This document shows positions 1 to 5,412 of a stretch of 6,293 nt of DNA, one piece after another. The notes under the pieces were generated by a model. That model saw nothing but the letters and a program-made list of their open reading frames with translations, searched no databases and was not told the origin of the DNA. The stretch is taken from positions 1-6,293 of the forward strand of contig PBPR01000066.1 in NCBI GenBank assembly GCA_002724775.1. The letters are read 5' to 3'. Each line of letters starts with the position of its first letter. The stretch's first letter is position 1. Position numbers and translations under genes: made by a program. Origin of the DNA: Methanobacteriota archaeon (GTDB lineage: Archaea; Thermoplasmatota; Poseidoniia; MGIII; CG-Epi1).

Positions 1-137
1 AGAGCATCAATTTTTTTTGGCTCAGGAATTAGCATTGTCTTGAGTTTACCCCCGTTAGACCACATATCTGGACATTGTTTGATAATTCCATGCTTTGGAT
101 TATCTGAGTTCAACTTCTCTATCCAACTCTTTGCCAT
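1..137 (-). CDS. Partial CDS (N-terminus only), resembles small MGMT-family/alkyltransferase-like protein
   Basis: An open frame starts with ATG at 137 and reads leftward for 45 codons without a stop until it leaves the window, so only the N-terminus is visible. It begins MAKSWIEKLN and later has a KTMLIPEPKKIDA stretch. From family memory, small proteins annotated as MGMT (methylated-DNA-protein cysteine methyltransferase) family begin with a K-x-W-x-E-K-L segment followed by a basic stretch and M-x-I-P-x-P-x-x-[IV]-D, before the winged-helix DNA-binding part. The catalytic or recognition region lies outside the window, so neither alkyltransferase activity nor a base-flipping ATL role can be judged. 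No clear Shine-Dalgarno precedes the ATG. It lies 109 bases downstream of the tRNA-Ser on the same strand. That the frame is coding is fairly likely; the family assignment is tentative. Confidence 0.5.
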   Translation of the reverse strand, partial: MAKSWIEKLNSDNPKHGIIKQCPDMWSNGGKLKTMLIPEPKKIDA

Positions 138-206
138 AATTTACTGATTCTATTACTCAATTTAACTCTTTCAACATCCTTCCAATCGTATGATATGAGC
201 CCAAAG

Positions 207-233
207 CGACGTAATCTGTCAAACAGCACGTCG
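207..233. repeat. Nested inverted repeat (possible hairpin) between tRNA-Ser and the MGMT-like gene
   Basis: CGACGT at 207-212 pairs perfectly with ACGTCG at 228-233, and inside it CTGT (216-219) pairs with ACAG (223-226) around a 3-base loop. This gives a two-tier stem with a small internal loop. On the minus strand it lies just after the tRNA 3' end and before the next gene. It could aid tRNA 3'-end formation or sit in the leader of the downstream gene. It may also be chance, because the stems are short. No box C/D or H/ACA signature accompanies it. Confidence 0.3.
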
Positions 234-246
234 TCGAAAAGTAAAA

Positions 247-333
247 TGGCGCCGAGGGCGAGATTTGAACTCGCGAGGGATTGCTCCCACGGGCTTTCCA
301 GGCCCGCGCTATACCGGGCTAAGCGACCTCGGC
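247..333 (-). tRNA. tRNA-Ser (anticodon GGA), CCA encoded
   Basis: A complete class II tRNA cloverleaf is read on the minus strand. The acceptor stem is GCCGAGG (333-327) paired with CCTCGGC (257-251), with discriminator G at 250 and a genomically encoded CCA at 249-247. The D stem is GCT/AGC with a GG-containing loop. The anticodon stem is CGGGC/GCCCG around the loop CTGGAAA, with anticodon GGA at 299-297, which reads UCC and UCU. The 15-base variable region TGGGAGCAATCCCTC folds on a GGGA/TCCC stem, as expected for serine. The T arm is GCGAG-TTCAAAT-CTCGC. No intron interrupts the anticodon loop. The discriminator G and long arm are the usual SerRS identity features. No duplicated 3' fragment suggesting an integrated element was seen nearby. 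Confidence 0.97.
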
Positions 334-358
334 TGATAGCTGATACATTGGTGGGGGG

Positions 359-370
359 TTTTAGAATTAA
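359..370 (-). promoter_or_regulatory. Possible TATA-like element for tRNA-Ser
   Basis: On the minus strand the segment TTAATTCTAAAA lies about 26-37 bases upstream of the mature tRNA 5' end (333), near the expected distance of an archaeal TATA box. It is followed by an unusual run of six C residues. The match to the archaeal consensus is only fair, so this is a positional inference. Confidence 0.25.
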
Positions 371-380
371 GCTAAGGCAT

Positions 381-390
381 ACGTTTATTA
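381..390 (+). promoter_or_regulatory. Possible TATA-like element for the small gene at 430
   Basis: ACGTTTATTA on the plus strand is AT-rich and would place a transcription start near 410-415. That leaves a short leader containing the GAGGT ribosome binding site. This is a weak consensus match, supported mainly by position. Confidence 0.22.
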
Positions 391-401
391 CGACACCTTT
401 C

Positions 402-417
402 AGCTGAATAAACAGCT
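402..417 (+). repeat. Small hairpin just ahead of the ribosome binding site
   Basis: AGCTG (402-406) and CAGCT (413-417) form a perfect 5-bp stem with the 6-base loop AATAAA, ending 3 bases before the GAGGT site. CAGCTAT at 413-419 is also complementary to ATAGCTG at 336-342. It might be an operator or a leader structure; the short stem makes chance a real alternative. Confidence 0.25.
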
Positions 418-420
418 ATA

Positions 421-425
421 GAGGT
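421..425 (+). promoter_or_regulatory. Shine-Dalgarno site supporting a TTG start
   Basis: GAGGT lies 4 bases before the TTG at 430-432, matching the anti-Shine-Dalgarno end of archaeal 16S rRNA. No ATG or GTG at the head of this frame offers a better-placed site, so it decides the TTG start of the small gene. Confidence 0.5.
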
Positions 426-429
426 AATC

Positions 430-729
430 TTGGACGAAAAACAAAGAATAGAAGCTGAGAAAAAAAAGAACTTCAAGATTAGATTAAAATCTGTAATTGA
501 GATGCTACAAGAAACATATTACCCAGGCCACTCAACAACTGCTAAAAGAGTAATTGAGCGTCATTTGATTAGGGAATTTGGCCTTAAACCTCGTGAAGCT
601 ACATACCACGGTGGTAACATTATTGACGAATTACAAGTAATGGGAATTTTAGAAAGAGTTCCGGAAGATGTAATTCGAAATGCACTTCTTACAATAAATA
701 TTAGAAAATTACAGGCTCACAAAGCTTAG
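430..729 (+). CDS. Small conserved-looking basic protein, winged-helix-like, unknown function
   Basis: This is a 99-residue soluble protein that I do not recognise. A charged, Lys-rich N-terminus (residues 1-20, containing EAEKKKNFKIRLK) leads into a predominantly helical segment. Around residues 35-77 the pattern STTAKRVIERHLIREFG, then REATYHGGNIIDELQVMGILERV, resembles a helix-turn-helix followed by the 'L-x-x-x-G-[IL]-[IL]' end of a winged helix, so a nucleic-acid-binding role is possible. There is no signal peptide, membrane segment or metal-binding cysteine. The TTG start is chosen because GAGGT sits 4 bases upstream and the frame has no suitable ATG nearby. It is the only plus-strand gene, diverges from the tRNA, and converges on coaBC with a 4-base stop overlap. 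Coding status is well supported by uninterrupted length and amino-acid composition; function is not. Confidence 0.75.
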   Translation: MDEKQRIEAEKKKNFKIRLKSVIEMLQETYYPGHSTTAKRVIERHLIREFGLKPREATYHGGNIIDELQVMGILERVPEDVIRNALLTINIRKLQAHKA

Positions 730-1907
730 ATTTTTTTTACAATCTCTTTTAGGATTTGTTTTGAAGCATTAATTTTTGTGTCTTCGATCCACTTATTATC
801 TTTTTTTGTTATGATAGCTAATTTTGTATTTTCATCTCCTAAAACTTCGGAATGATTTGCAATTACAATATCAGCACTTTTTAGTAACGTTTTTCCTTTT
901 TCAATTAATTTATTATCACTTAAACCAGATTCAAGTTTGAAAGCACACAGTTTACCTTTGTGTTTTTTCCTTAATAATTCAATCACCTTCTTTGCTTTCT
1001 TTAATTTTATTTCAGGAATTTTTTGTGAGCTTATTTTTCCTTTAGTTTTTACAGGAACAAAATCAGATAATGCAGCAGGAACTAGTATCGCGTCATACTT
1101 ACTAAGTTTCTTTATTTTTTTAGATAAATCTTCAACAGAATTGAATTTTTGTTGACTAATCCACTCACCGACCACTTCGGTTGTCTCCCCCATCCAGAGT
1201 TCAACATCGGCCCCCATATTGAATGCGGCCTCAGCAAGGTGCTTAGCCATTTTACCAGTTGATTTGTTGGTTATTACTCTAACATCATCAATTTCTTCAC
1301 TACTTCCGCCACCTATTACTAGAATTTTATTTTTTTTAAAATCATTTTTTCCAGCAATCTTACATGCTTCAGCAGTTATTCTGAATTTGGATGGTAACTT
1401 GGCTTTACCTTCAATCATAATTGGATCTAAAACAGTTGCAAATTTCTTTACTTCTTTCAGATTTTGTTTAATAATTTTTGAATTAGCCATGTTTTTGTCC
1501 ATTGCAGGTGCAACTATCATCGGTGTCTTTGCTCCAATACAAGTTAGAGCTACTAACATCGGTGGATTATCTCCGATTCCGTGAACCATTTTTCCTAGAC
1601 TGGTTGCACAGCATGGGGCTACGATCAGTAAATCAGCATCATGACCAGCAATAACGTGTTCAACTTGGCCAGTTATTTCTTTAATAATTGGCTTTCCGCA
1701 TGCAAATTCAAGTGCTTTTTCTCCGACTAACTCAAGAGCAGCTCTATTTGCTACAATAGTTACATTTGCTCCATATCGAATTAACTCTCTAGCGATTCCT
1801 ACACTCTCCACACACGATACAGAACCAGTTACAGCTAACCAGACATTTTTATTTTTGAGATAGTCTCCTTTAGGAGTTAAATTGTTGGCAGGATGGTGTT
1901 TATTCAT
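726..1907 (-). CDS. coaBC: Bifunctional phosphopantothenoylcysteine decarboxylase / phosphopantothenate-cysteine ligase (CoaBC)
   Basis: The enzyme joins 4'-phosphopantothenate to cysteine (NTP-dependent CoaB activity) and decarboxylates the product to 4'-phosphopantetheine (FMN-dependent CoaC activity) in cytosolic coenzyme A synthesis. The 393 residues match the usual fused length. Residues 4-13 (HHPANNLTPK) are the archaeal N-terminal extension, which supports the ATG at 1907. CoaC domain, about 20-185: flavin-binding VTGSVS (26-31), the probable catalytic His in QVEHV (84), APCCATSLGKM and GIGDN (97-114), and APAMDKNM (133-140) at the PxMNxxM substrate motif, where Asp replaces the bacterial Asn. 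CoaB domain, about 190-393: ILVIGGGSSEEIDDVRVITN, STGKM (216-220), AALSDF (278-283) and GKISS (290-294). It overlaps the upstream HTH gene by 8 bases (ATGAATAA), so it is probably translationally coupled. The identity is secure. Confidence 0.95.
   Translation of the reverse strand: MNKHHPANNLTPKGDYLKNKNVWLAVTGSVSCVESVGIARELIRYGANVTIVANRAALELVGEKALEFACGKPIIKEITGQVEHVIAGHDADLLIVAPCCATSLGKMVHGIGDNPPMLVALTCIGAKTPMIVAPAMDKNMANSKIIKQNLKEVKKFATVLDPIMIEGKAKLPSKFRITAEACKIAGKNDFKKNKILVIGGGSSEEIDDVRVITNKSTGKMAKHLAEAAFNMGADVELWMGETTEVVGEWISQQKFNSVEDLSKKIKKLSKYDAILVPAALSDFVPVKTKGKISSQKIPEIKLKKAKKVIELLRKKHKGKLCAFKLESGLSDNKLIEKGKTLLKSADIVIANHSEVLGDENTKLAIITKKDNKWIEDTKINASKQILKEIVKKI
731..738 (+). terminator. 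T8 run, probable transcription terminator of the 430-729 gene
   Basis: Eight consecutive T residues begin 2 bases after the TAG stop of the small plus-strand gene. Archaeal RNA polymerase terminates efficiently at such U-rich tracts without a hairpin. The tract also encodes lysines in the opposite-strand coaBC 3' end, so coding constraint is an alternative explanation. Confidence 0.4.
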
Positions 1908-2802
1908 TTGTTTCAGATATCTGTTTTATTGTTTTTTTGTATTGCTCTAATATAAGCTCAATTTCGGTTTCAATCTTTTGCCAACCCTTCTTTAGAGATC
2001 CCTTACGCAAGTGAAATGCACTTGTTGGAGGTCCGCCATCAGCAGCTCTGCATCTTTCGATAAGCCCTAATGAGATGAGCTTGTTCAAATGCCTGTACGC
2101 AGTAGGTCTTGTAGTTTCTATCCAAGCAGCTACTTCTTCAGCAGTCCAAGCCCTGTCAGGTCGTTGTAAAAAACATTCATCTATAATTTTGTAAGGCATA
2201 GATTCATTGTATGGGTAATGGTGATTTGATAGAAGACCAATTCCTCGACCTAGAATACCTAAATTATCCTCATACGTAGAATCTTCTTCTACTCTTACTT
2301 CTCTTAGATTTATCTCAAAAATTTCTTCCTTTCCTACATTTATCATGTCACTAGGAACCTCATTTTTTGATTCTTTTAATTTTTCATTTAAATTGTTTAC
2401 TATCTCACGATATGTTTCTAAACAAATTCTAGCTCGATTCTCTACGCCAGACCAAGCCTTGTTTAGGTCGTAATGCCAAAGTCTAACTTTTTTTGGGTCT
2501 TCAGCCTTTCCAGGAAAATCTTCGGTCAAGAAACCAGCTTCTCTTAGCCATTGCAAATGTCTGTAAATTGCTTGTAAAGGTACGCCTAGTTCTTTTGCGA
2601 TTTCACTAGTTGTCCAAGATTTTTTTGGATTAGGTATCAAGCATTTAGTAAAAAGTAAAATTCCGGTTTGAGATCTTTTAGTAACTTTATTTCTTCCTCC
2701 ATCATTTCCTAGAAATCCTATTGATCTAAGGAAATCAGCCACTAGTTGTTCATTTGTATTTCCATAATCACTGTTCAAATTTCGTATTTTTAATTTGAAC
2801 AT
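1900..2802 (-). CDS. Tandem winged-helix (two HTH domains) DNA-binding protein, putative regulator
   Basis: This is a 300-residue soluble protein with two similar winged-helix units, probably an internal duplication. In numbering from the ATG, unit 1 spans about 47-117, with SWTTSEIAKELGVP then AIYRHLQWLREAGFLTE. Unit 2 spans about 205-270, with AWTAEEVAAWIETTRP then AYRHLNKLISLGLIER. Each is followed by a linker containing a Trp and a long charged helix that may be a coiled-coil dimerisation element (about 118-147 and 271-300). The fold is of the ArsR/MarR/TrmB-like transcription factor type; no ligand domain or metal-binding Cys/His set is obvious. I place the start at the ATG at 2802 because it forms a TAATG stop-start with the TPR gene. 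A GTG at 2811 would add three residues. It overlaps coaBC by 8 bases, so it may regulate its own operon or CoA synthesis. That is inference from position only. Confidence 0.82.
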   Translation of the reverse strand: MFKLKIRNLNSDYGNTNEQLVADFLRSIGFLGNDGGRNKVTKRSQTGILLFTKCLIPNPKKSWTTSEIAKELGVPLQAIYRHLQWLREAGFLTEDFPGKAEDPKKVRLWHYDLNKAWSGVENRARICLETYREIVNNLNEKLKESKNEVPSDMINVGKEEIFEINLREVRVEEDSTYEDNLGILGRGIGLLSNHHYPYNESMPYKIIDECFLQRPDRAWTAEEVAAWIETTRPTAYRHLNKLISLGLIERCRAADGGPPTSAFHLRKGSLKKGWQKIETEIELILEQYKKTIKQISETNE

Positions 2803-4643
2803 TAATCCCACTCTCTCGTATCAAGTTTTTCCAGAATTTTAGCTTTGAATTTTCTAGCTTTTTGATTGCCAGGATTTAGAGCTAATAGGCGATGTATGTC
2901 TCCCATTGAGTCCCCCAATTTTTTCTCATCAAAATGGCATTCAGCTCTTTCCCACAATGCAGCTTGGTCCTCAGAATCAATTTCCAAAATTCTTGAAAGT
3001 GCCATAATTAGCAATTCTTTTTTGTCTTGCGAACGGTAAACTTTAGCTAACTTTCTCCAACCGTTTTTCAAGTCAGGACGAATGTTTACAGCTTTTGAAT
3101 ATCCCTTAGCGTCAGCTCTCTCGTAATCACCAATGCCGAAGTAAATGTCACCCCTAACCATGTAAGGTCTATAGTCATTACTAAGTAATGAGATAGATTT
3201 TTCGATAGATTTCAGTGCTTCTTTAACTCTCTCTAACTTTGATTGTACTCTTCCTAATCCTAAATATGCAAAACCGTGGTTACTTTCCAATTCTAAAGCA
3301 ATTACGTAAGCATCCTCAGCTTCACTTAGCTTATCTCTTCGCTCCTTCATTTGAGCTAATTTTAACCAAGCTTCGCCGTATGTATATCTAATCTCAGTAG
3401 CATTTAGATAGCATGCCTCAGCTTCTTCCCATTGTTTCAGTTTACGATGTAATTCACCTTTTTCATACCATAGCTCTTCATTGCTTTCATCGATTTCGAG
3501 AGCCATGGAATAGTACGTAATTGATCTTCCATATTCTCTGTGACCTGTTAATGCTCTTGCTTTACTTAACCACATTCGAGAATCTTGCATCAAGACTCCA
3601 TCGCGTTGAGCGCGTCGAATGAGTCTATTTGCAGCATCCAATGCCTTACTTGGGAATCCTTTTTCTAATAAAGATTGAGAATTAGATAATATTTTTTCTC
3701 TTGCTTCTCTGTCGGTTCTTCTTAGAATAAACAGTAATCCTGAACCAGTCATAGGCAATCCTCCACCCAAAAATCCACCAGAGGCAAGGTTAGGTTCAAT
3801 CAACCATCCAATTCCAGCTAGTCCGGTAATGTAGCATCCAATAACAAATCCTGCAAGTTGATATCTTCTATGGTGTAAACCGGCAAGCCCCATTCCTAGG
3901 AAAAGGAGTGGAATCAGTAGTAGCCATACAGATTCCTCAATCCAACTATAAACTGACATCAGCAGAACAATAGTTAGGATTAATGATCCACCAAAAGCAA
4001 TAGCAACTGCATATGGTACTAAATTTCTCTCGAGTAATCCTAATCCGTAAATTAGCATTACAATGCCAATACTTCCAGCATAAACAGAGATAGTAATTAC
4101 AGCCCTAAGAGAAATATCAGCGTCACAATTAGCTTCTGAGAATTCTGTTAAGCAATCATTTGTTTGAATTTGATAAATCATGAAGAATAACGTTACGAGA
4201 ACGCTACCGACAGATAGTATGAGTCCAGATAATCGTACGTCTACATTTTTTTCGTGAATCTTATTGTATACATTGTAGGAGATTAAGGTTCCACACATTG
4301 CAGAAAATAGTAAAATTGTTGAAAGTAGAACTCCAGTATATTTCAAAAATTCACTTTCTACAAAATTCCATGCTATAAAATTAAAAGTACTTAAAAGAAA
4401 AATACCTAGAGTCCAAAGAACTACTTTCCTGCTTCTTCCGTCAAGGTATTCAATAGAATTGACGATGAATTGATTGAATGCACTTTCTTCTTCTTCCTCA
4501 TCGTCTTCAACACCCAATTTTTTAGTGTATTCAATAGGTGCACTTTCTTCCTCTTCTTCGTTAGCTGGAGGTTCGTTTTCAGGTTCTTCATCAACCTTTT
4601 CTTCCTCTATGGAATTGTCTTCAATTTTCTCTTCTTCTGCCAT
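2802..4643 (-). CDS. Multi-pass membrane protein with acidic N-terminus and C-terminal TPR domain, unknown function
   Basis: The protein has 613 residues in three parts. Residues 1-56 are extremely acidic and low-complexity (many Glu/Asp, Pro-rich), presumably disordered. Residues about 73-307 hold seven or eight hydrophobic segments (roughly 73-93, 101-123, 137-158, 179-203, 209-231, 238-256, 261-283 and perhaps 291-307). The loop between segments 3 and 4 carries two cysteines (164, 173) that could form a disulfide if exposed outside. Residues about 320-605 are a run of roughly seven tetratricopeptide repeats, with recurring patterns such as LWYEKGELHRKLKQWEEAEA and AWLKLAQMKERRDKLSEAED, which normally dock protein partners. 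The ATG at 4643 lies about 28 bases from a TATA box, and its stop overlaps the next start (TAATG). No known family is recognised; a membrane-anchored scaffold is the most that can be inferred. Confidence 0.88.
   Translation of the reverse strand: MAEEEKIEDNSIEEEKVDEEPENEPPANEEEEESAPIEYTKKLGVEDDEEEEESAFNQFIVNSIEYLDGRSRKVVLWTLGIFLLSTFNFIAWNFVESEFLKYTGVLLSTILLFSAMCGTLISYNVYNKIHEKNVDVRLSGLILSVGSVLVTLFFMIYQIQTNDCLTEFSEANCDADISLRAVITISVYAGSIGIVMLIYGLGLLERNLVPYAVAIAFGGSLILTIVLLMSVYSWIEESVWLLLIPLLFLGMGLAGLHHRRYQLAGFVIGCYITGLAGIGWLIEPNLASGGFLGGGLPMTGSGLLFILRRTDREAREKILSNSQSLLEKGFPSKALDAANRLIRRAQRDGVLMQDSRMWLSKARALTGHREYGRSITYYSMALEIDESNEELWYEKGELHRKLKQWEEAEACYLNATEIRYTYGEAWLKLAQMKERRDKLSEAEDAYVIALELESNHGFAYLGLGRVQSKLERVKEALKSIEKSISLLSNDYRPYMVRGDIYFGIGDYERADAKGYSKAVNIRPDLKNGWRKLAKVYRSQDKKELLIMALSRILEIDSEDQAALWERAECHFDEKKLGDSMGDIHRLLALNPGNQKARKFKAKILEKLDTREWD
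4446..4550 (-). repeat. Imperfect direct repeat in the acidic N-terminal coding region
   Basis: TGCACTTTCTTC occurs at 4479-4490 and again at 4539-4550, and GTATTCAATAG occurs at 4446-4456 and 4527-4537. In the protein this gives two EEEEESA blocks, each followed by an IEY motif (residues 29-39 and 49-66). The pattern suggests an old in-frame local duplication or slippage within the Glu-rich tail. Confidence 0.5.
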
Positions 4644-4667
4644 TTAACCTTGTAAAGATATTATGGG

Positions 4668-4675
4668 TATATAAT
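4668..4675 (-). promoter_or_regulatory. TATA box of the TPR-HTH-coaBC unit, near-leaderless
   Basis: Read on the minus strand, ATTATATA at 4675-4668 is centred about 28 bases before the ATG at 4643. Archaeal transcription starts about 25-28 bases after the TATA centre, so the mRNA would begin at or within a few bases of the start codon. The element sits in the 60-base gap after the Nfu gene, which supports a separate transcription unit. The AAGG just before the ATG would then be mostly or wholly irrelevant as a ribosome binding site. Confidence 0.55.
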
Positions 4676-4703
4676 GCAAGTATTAAAACTGATGCTTAGG
4701 AAA

Positions 4704-5378
4704 TTAATTACTGCAGCAACCGCCGCCACTGGATTGACTTGCTCCAGAGCTGCATCCGCAGCCTCCTCCAGTTTGACCAGCTTGAGGAATAGGTTGTGTA
4801 TAGTATGGATTTTCACCTTCAGAGTGATCGGTCATATCAACGATTTCGTTAACCCCGTCTACTTTTGCTACAATGTAAGATTCAACGCCTTGTTTTAGGG
4901 TAATACTTGAGGCAGTACATCCTTGACATCCTCCGCCCATTGTAACGAATGCTTTTCCATCATTGACACTGTGAAGAGTAATTACTCCTCCATGTGCAGC
5001 AATGCTTGGATTAACATCATTTTTAATCAATAAATTTACTTGTGTGAATAAGTCTGCATCACCAATATCCATGACTTCTTCTTCAACAGCAGGTTCACCG
5101 CTTTTGATTTGCTCACGAATAACTCCACCAATTTCTTTTCCAATTGCTGGCCAACTTTCAACGTTGTCACCAGTCAATGTAACTGCTGAACCGCTAATAC
5201 TTACACCTGCAATGTATGGCAAGGCTAGTAATTTTTCAGCTAGAGGAGCTTTGCTTGTATCAGACTCTTTATCAAAGCTTACAGGAGAACGAGAAAGTAC
5301 TTCGGCTTCCAGTACAAATCTACACTTTTGTGGGTCTGCAGTTGGTTCGCCGCGTATTCTTATTTCCTGAGCTAACAT
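4704..5378 (-). CDS. nfu: Nfu-type Fe-S cluster scaffold/carrier protein (Nfu_N + NifU-like domain)
   Basis: This 224-residue cytosolic protein probably receives or carries a [4Fe-4S] cluster for target apoproteins. Residues about 5-92 match the Nfu N-terminal domain: RFVLEAEVL, then APLAEKLLALP and a GVSISGSAVTLT strand, ending in a helix. Residues about 108-184 are the NifU-like domain with NPSIAAHGG and the cluster-binding GGGCQGC, Cys151 and Cys154. The 'HGG', 'TLKQGVE' and 'TDHSEGENPYY' signatures resemble the Nfu domain of bacterial NfuA rather than the 'DGG' version. The last 22 residues are an unusual Gly/Ser/Cys tail with Cys207, 209, 221 and 222. The ATG at 5378 is 34 bases past the Mrp-like gene stop, with a weak AGGA upstream. 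An AT-rich TTATTAAT about 25 bases before the ATG could be a minor internal promoter. Function is secure at family level. Confidence 0.92.
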   Translation of the reverse strand: MLAQEIRIRGEPTADPQKCRFVLEAEVLSRSPVSFDKESDTSKAPLAEKLLALPYIAGVSISGSAVTLTGDNVESWPAIGKEIGGVIREQIKSGEPAVEEEVMDIGDADLFTQVNLLIKNDVNPSIAAHGGVITLHSVNDGKAFVTMGGGCQGCTASSITLKQGVESYIVAKVDGVNEIVDMTDHSEGENPYYTQPIPQAGQTGGGCGCSSGASQSSGGGCCSN

Positions 5379-5412
5379 AATGATTAAGTCCTGTCGTGAT
5401 TAATAAGAGTTA

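Noticed and set aside
190..240. Box C/D or H/ACA guide RNA next to the tRNA
   Set aside because: ATGATAT is only a partial C box with no suitably spaced D box, and no ACA follows the stem at the right distance.
247..333. tRNA as an integration (att) site of a mobile element
   Set aside because: No second copy of the tRNA 3' end, integrase or other mobile gene was seen in the window.
332..345. Tandem GCTGATA GCTGATA repeat at the tRNA 5' boundary
   Set aside because: Only two 7-base copies, one overlapping the tRNA end; too small to support a CRISPR, iteron or operator call.
195..407. Plus-strand open frame across the tRNA-Ser
   Set aside because: It lies antisense to a complete tRNA gene, has no ribosome binding site, and its composition is low-quality; a chance frame.
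937..1584. Plus-strand open frames inside coaBC (937-1155, 1219-1584)
   Set aside because: They are antisense shadows of a conserved enzyme gene, with Phe/Leu/Ile/Ser-rich translations typical of reverse-strand reading of Lys/Glu/Asn codons.
2803..2811. GTG at 2811 as the start of the HTH protein
   Set aside because: It adds only three residues within the TPR gene; the ATG at 2802 in a TAATG junction is the more usual arrangement, though the GTG cannot be excluded.
4470..5370. Plus-strand open frames across the TPR and Nfu genes (4470-4655, 4674-4898, 5002-5370)
   Set aside because: The first is poly-Phe from reversed Glu codons; the others mirror the Nfu gene in antisense. None has an independent signal.
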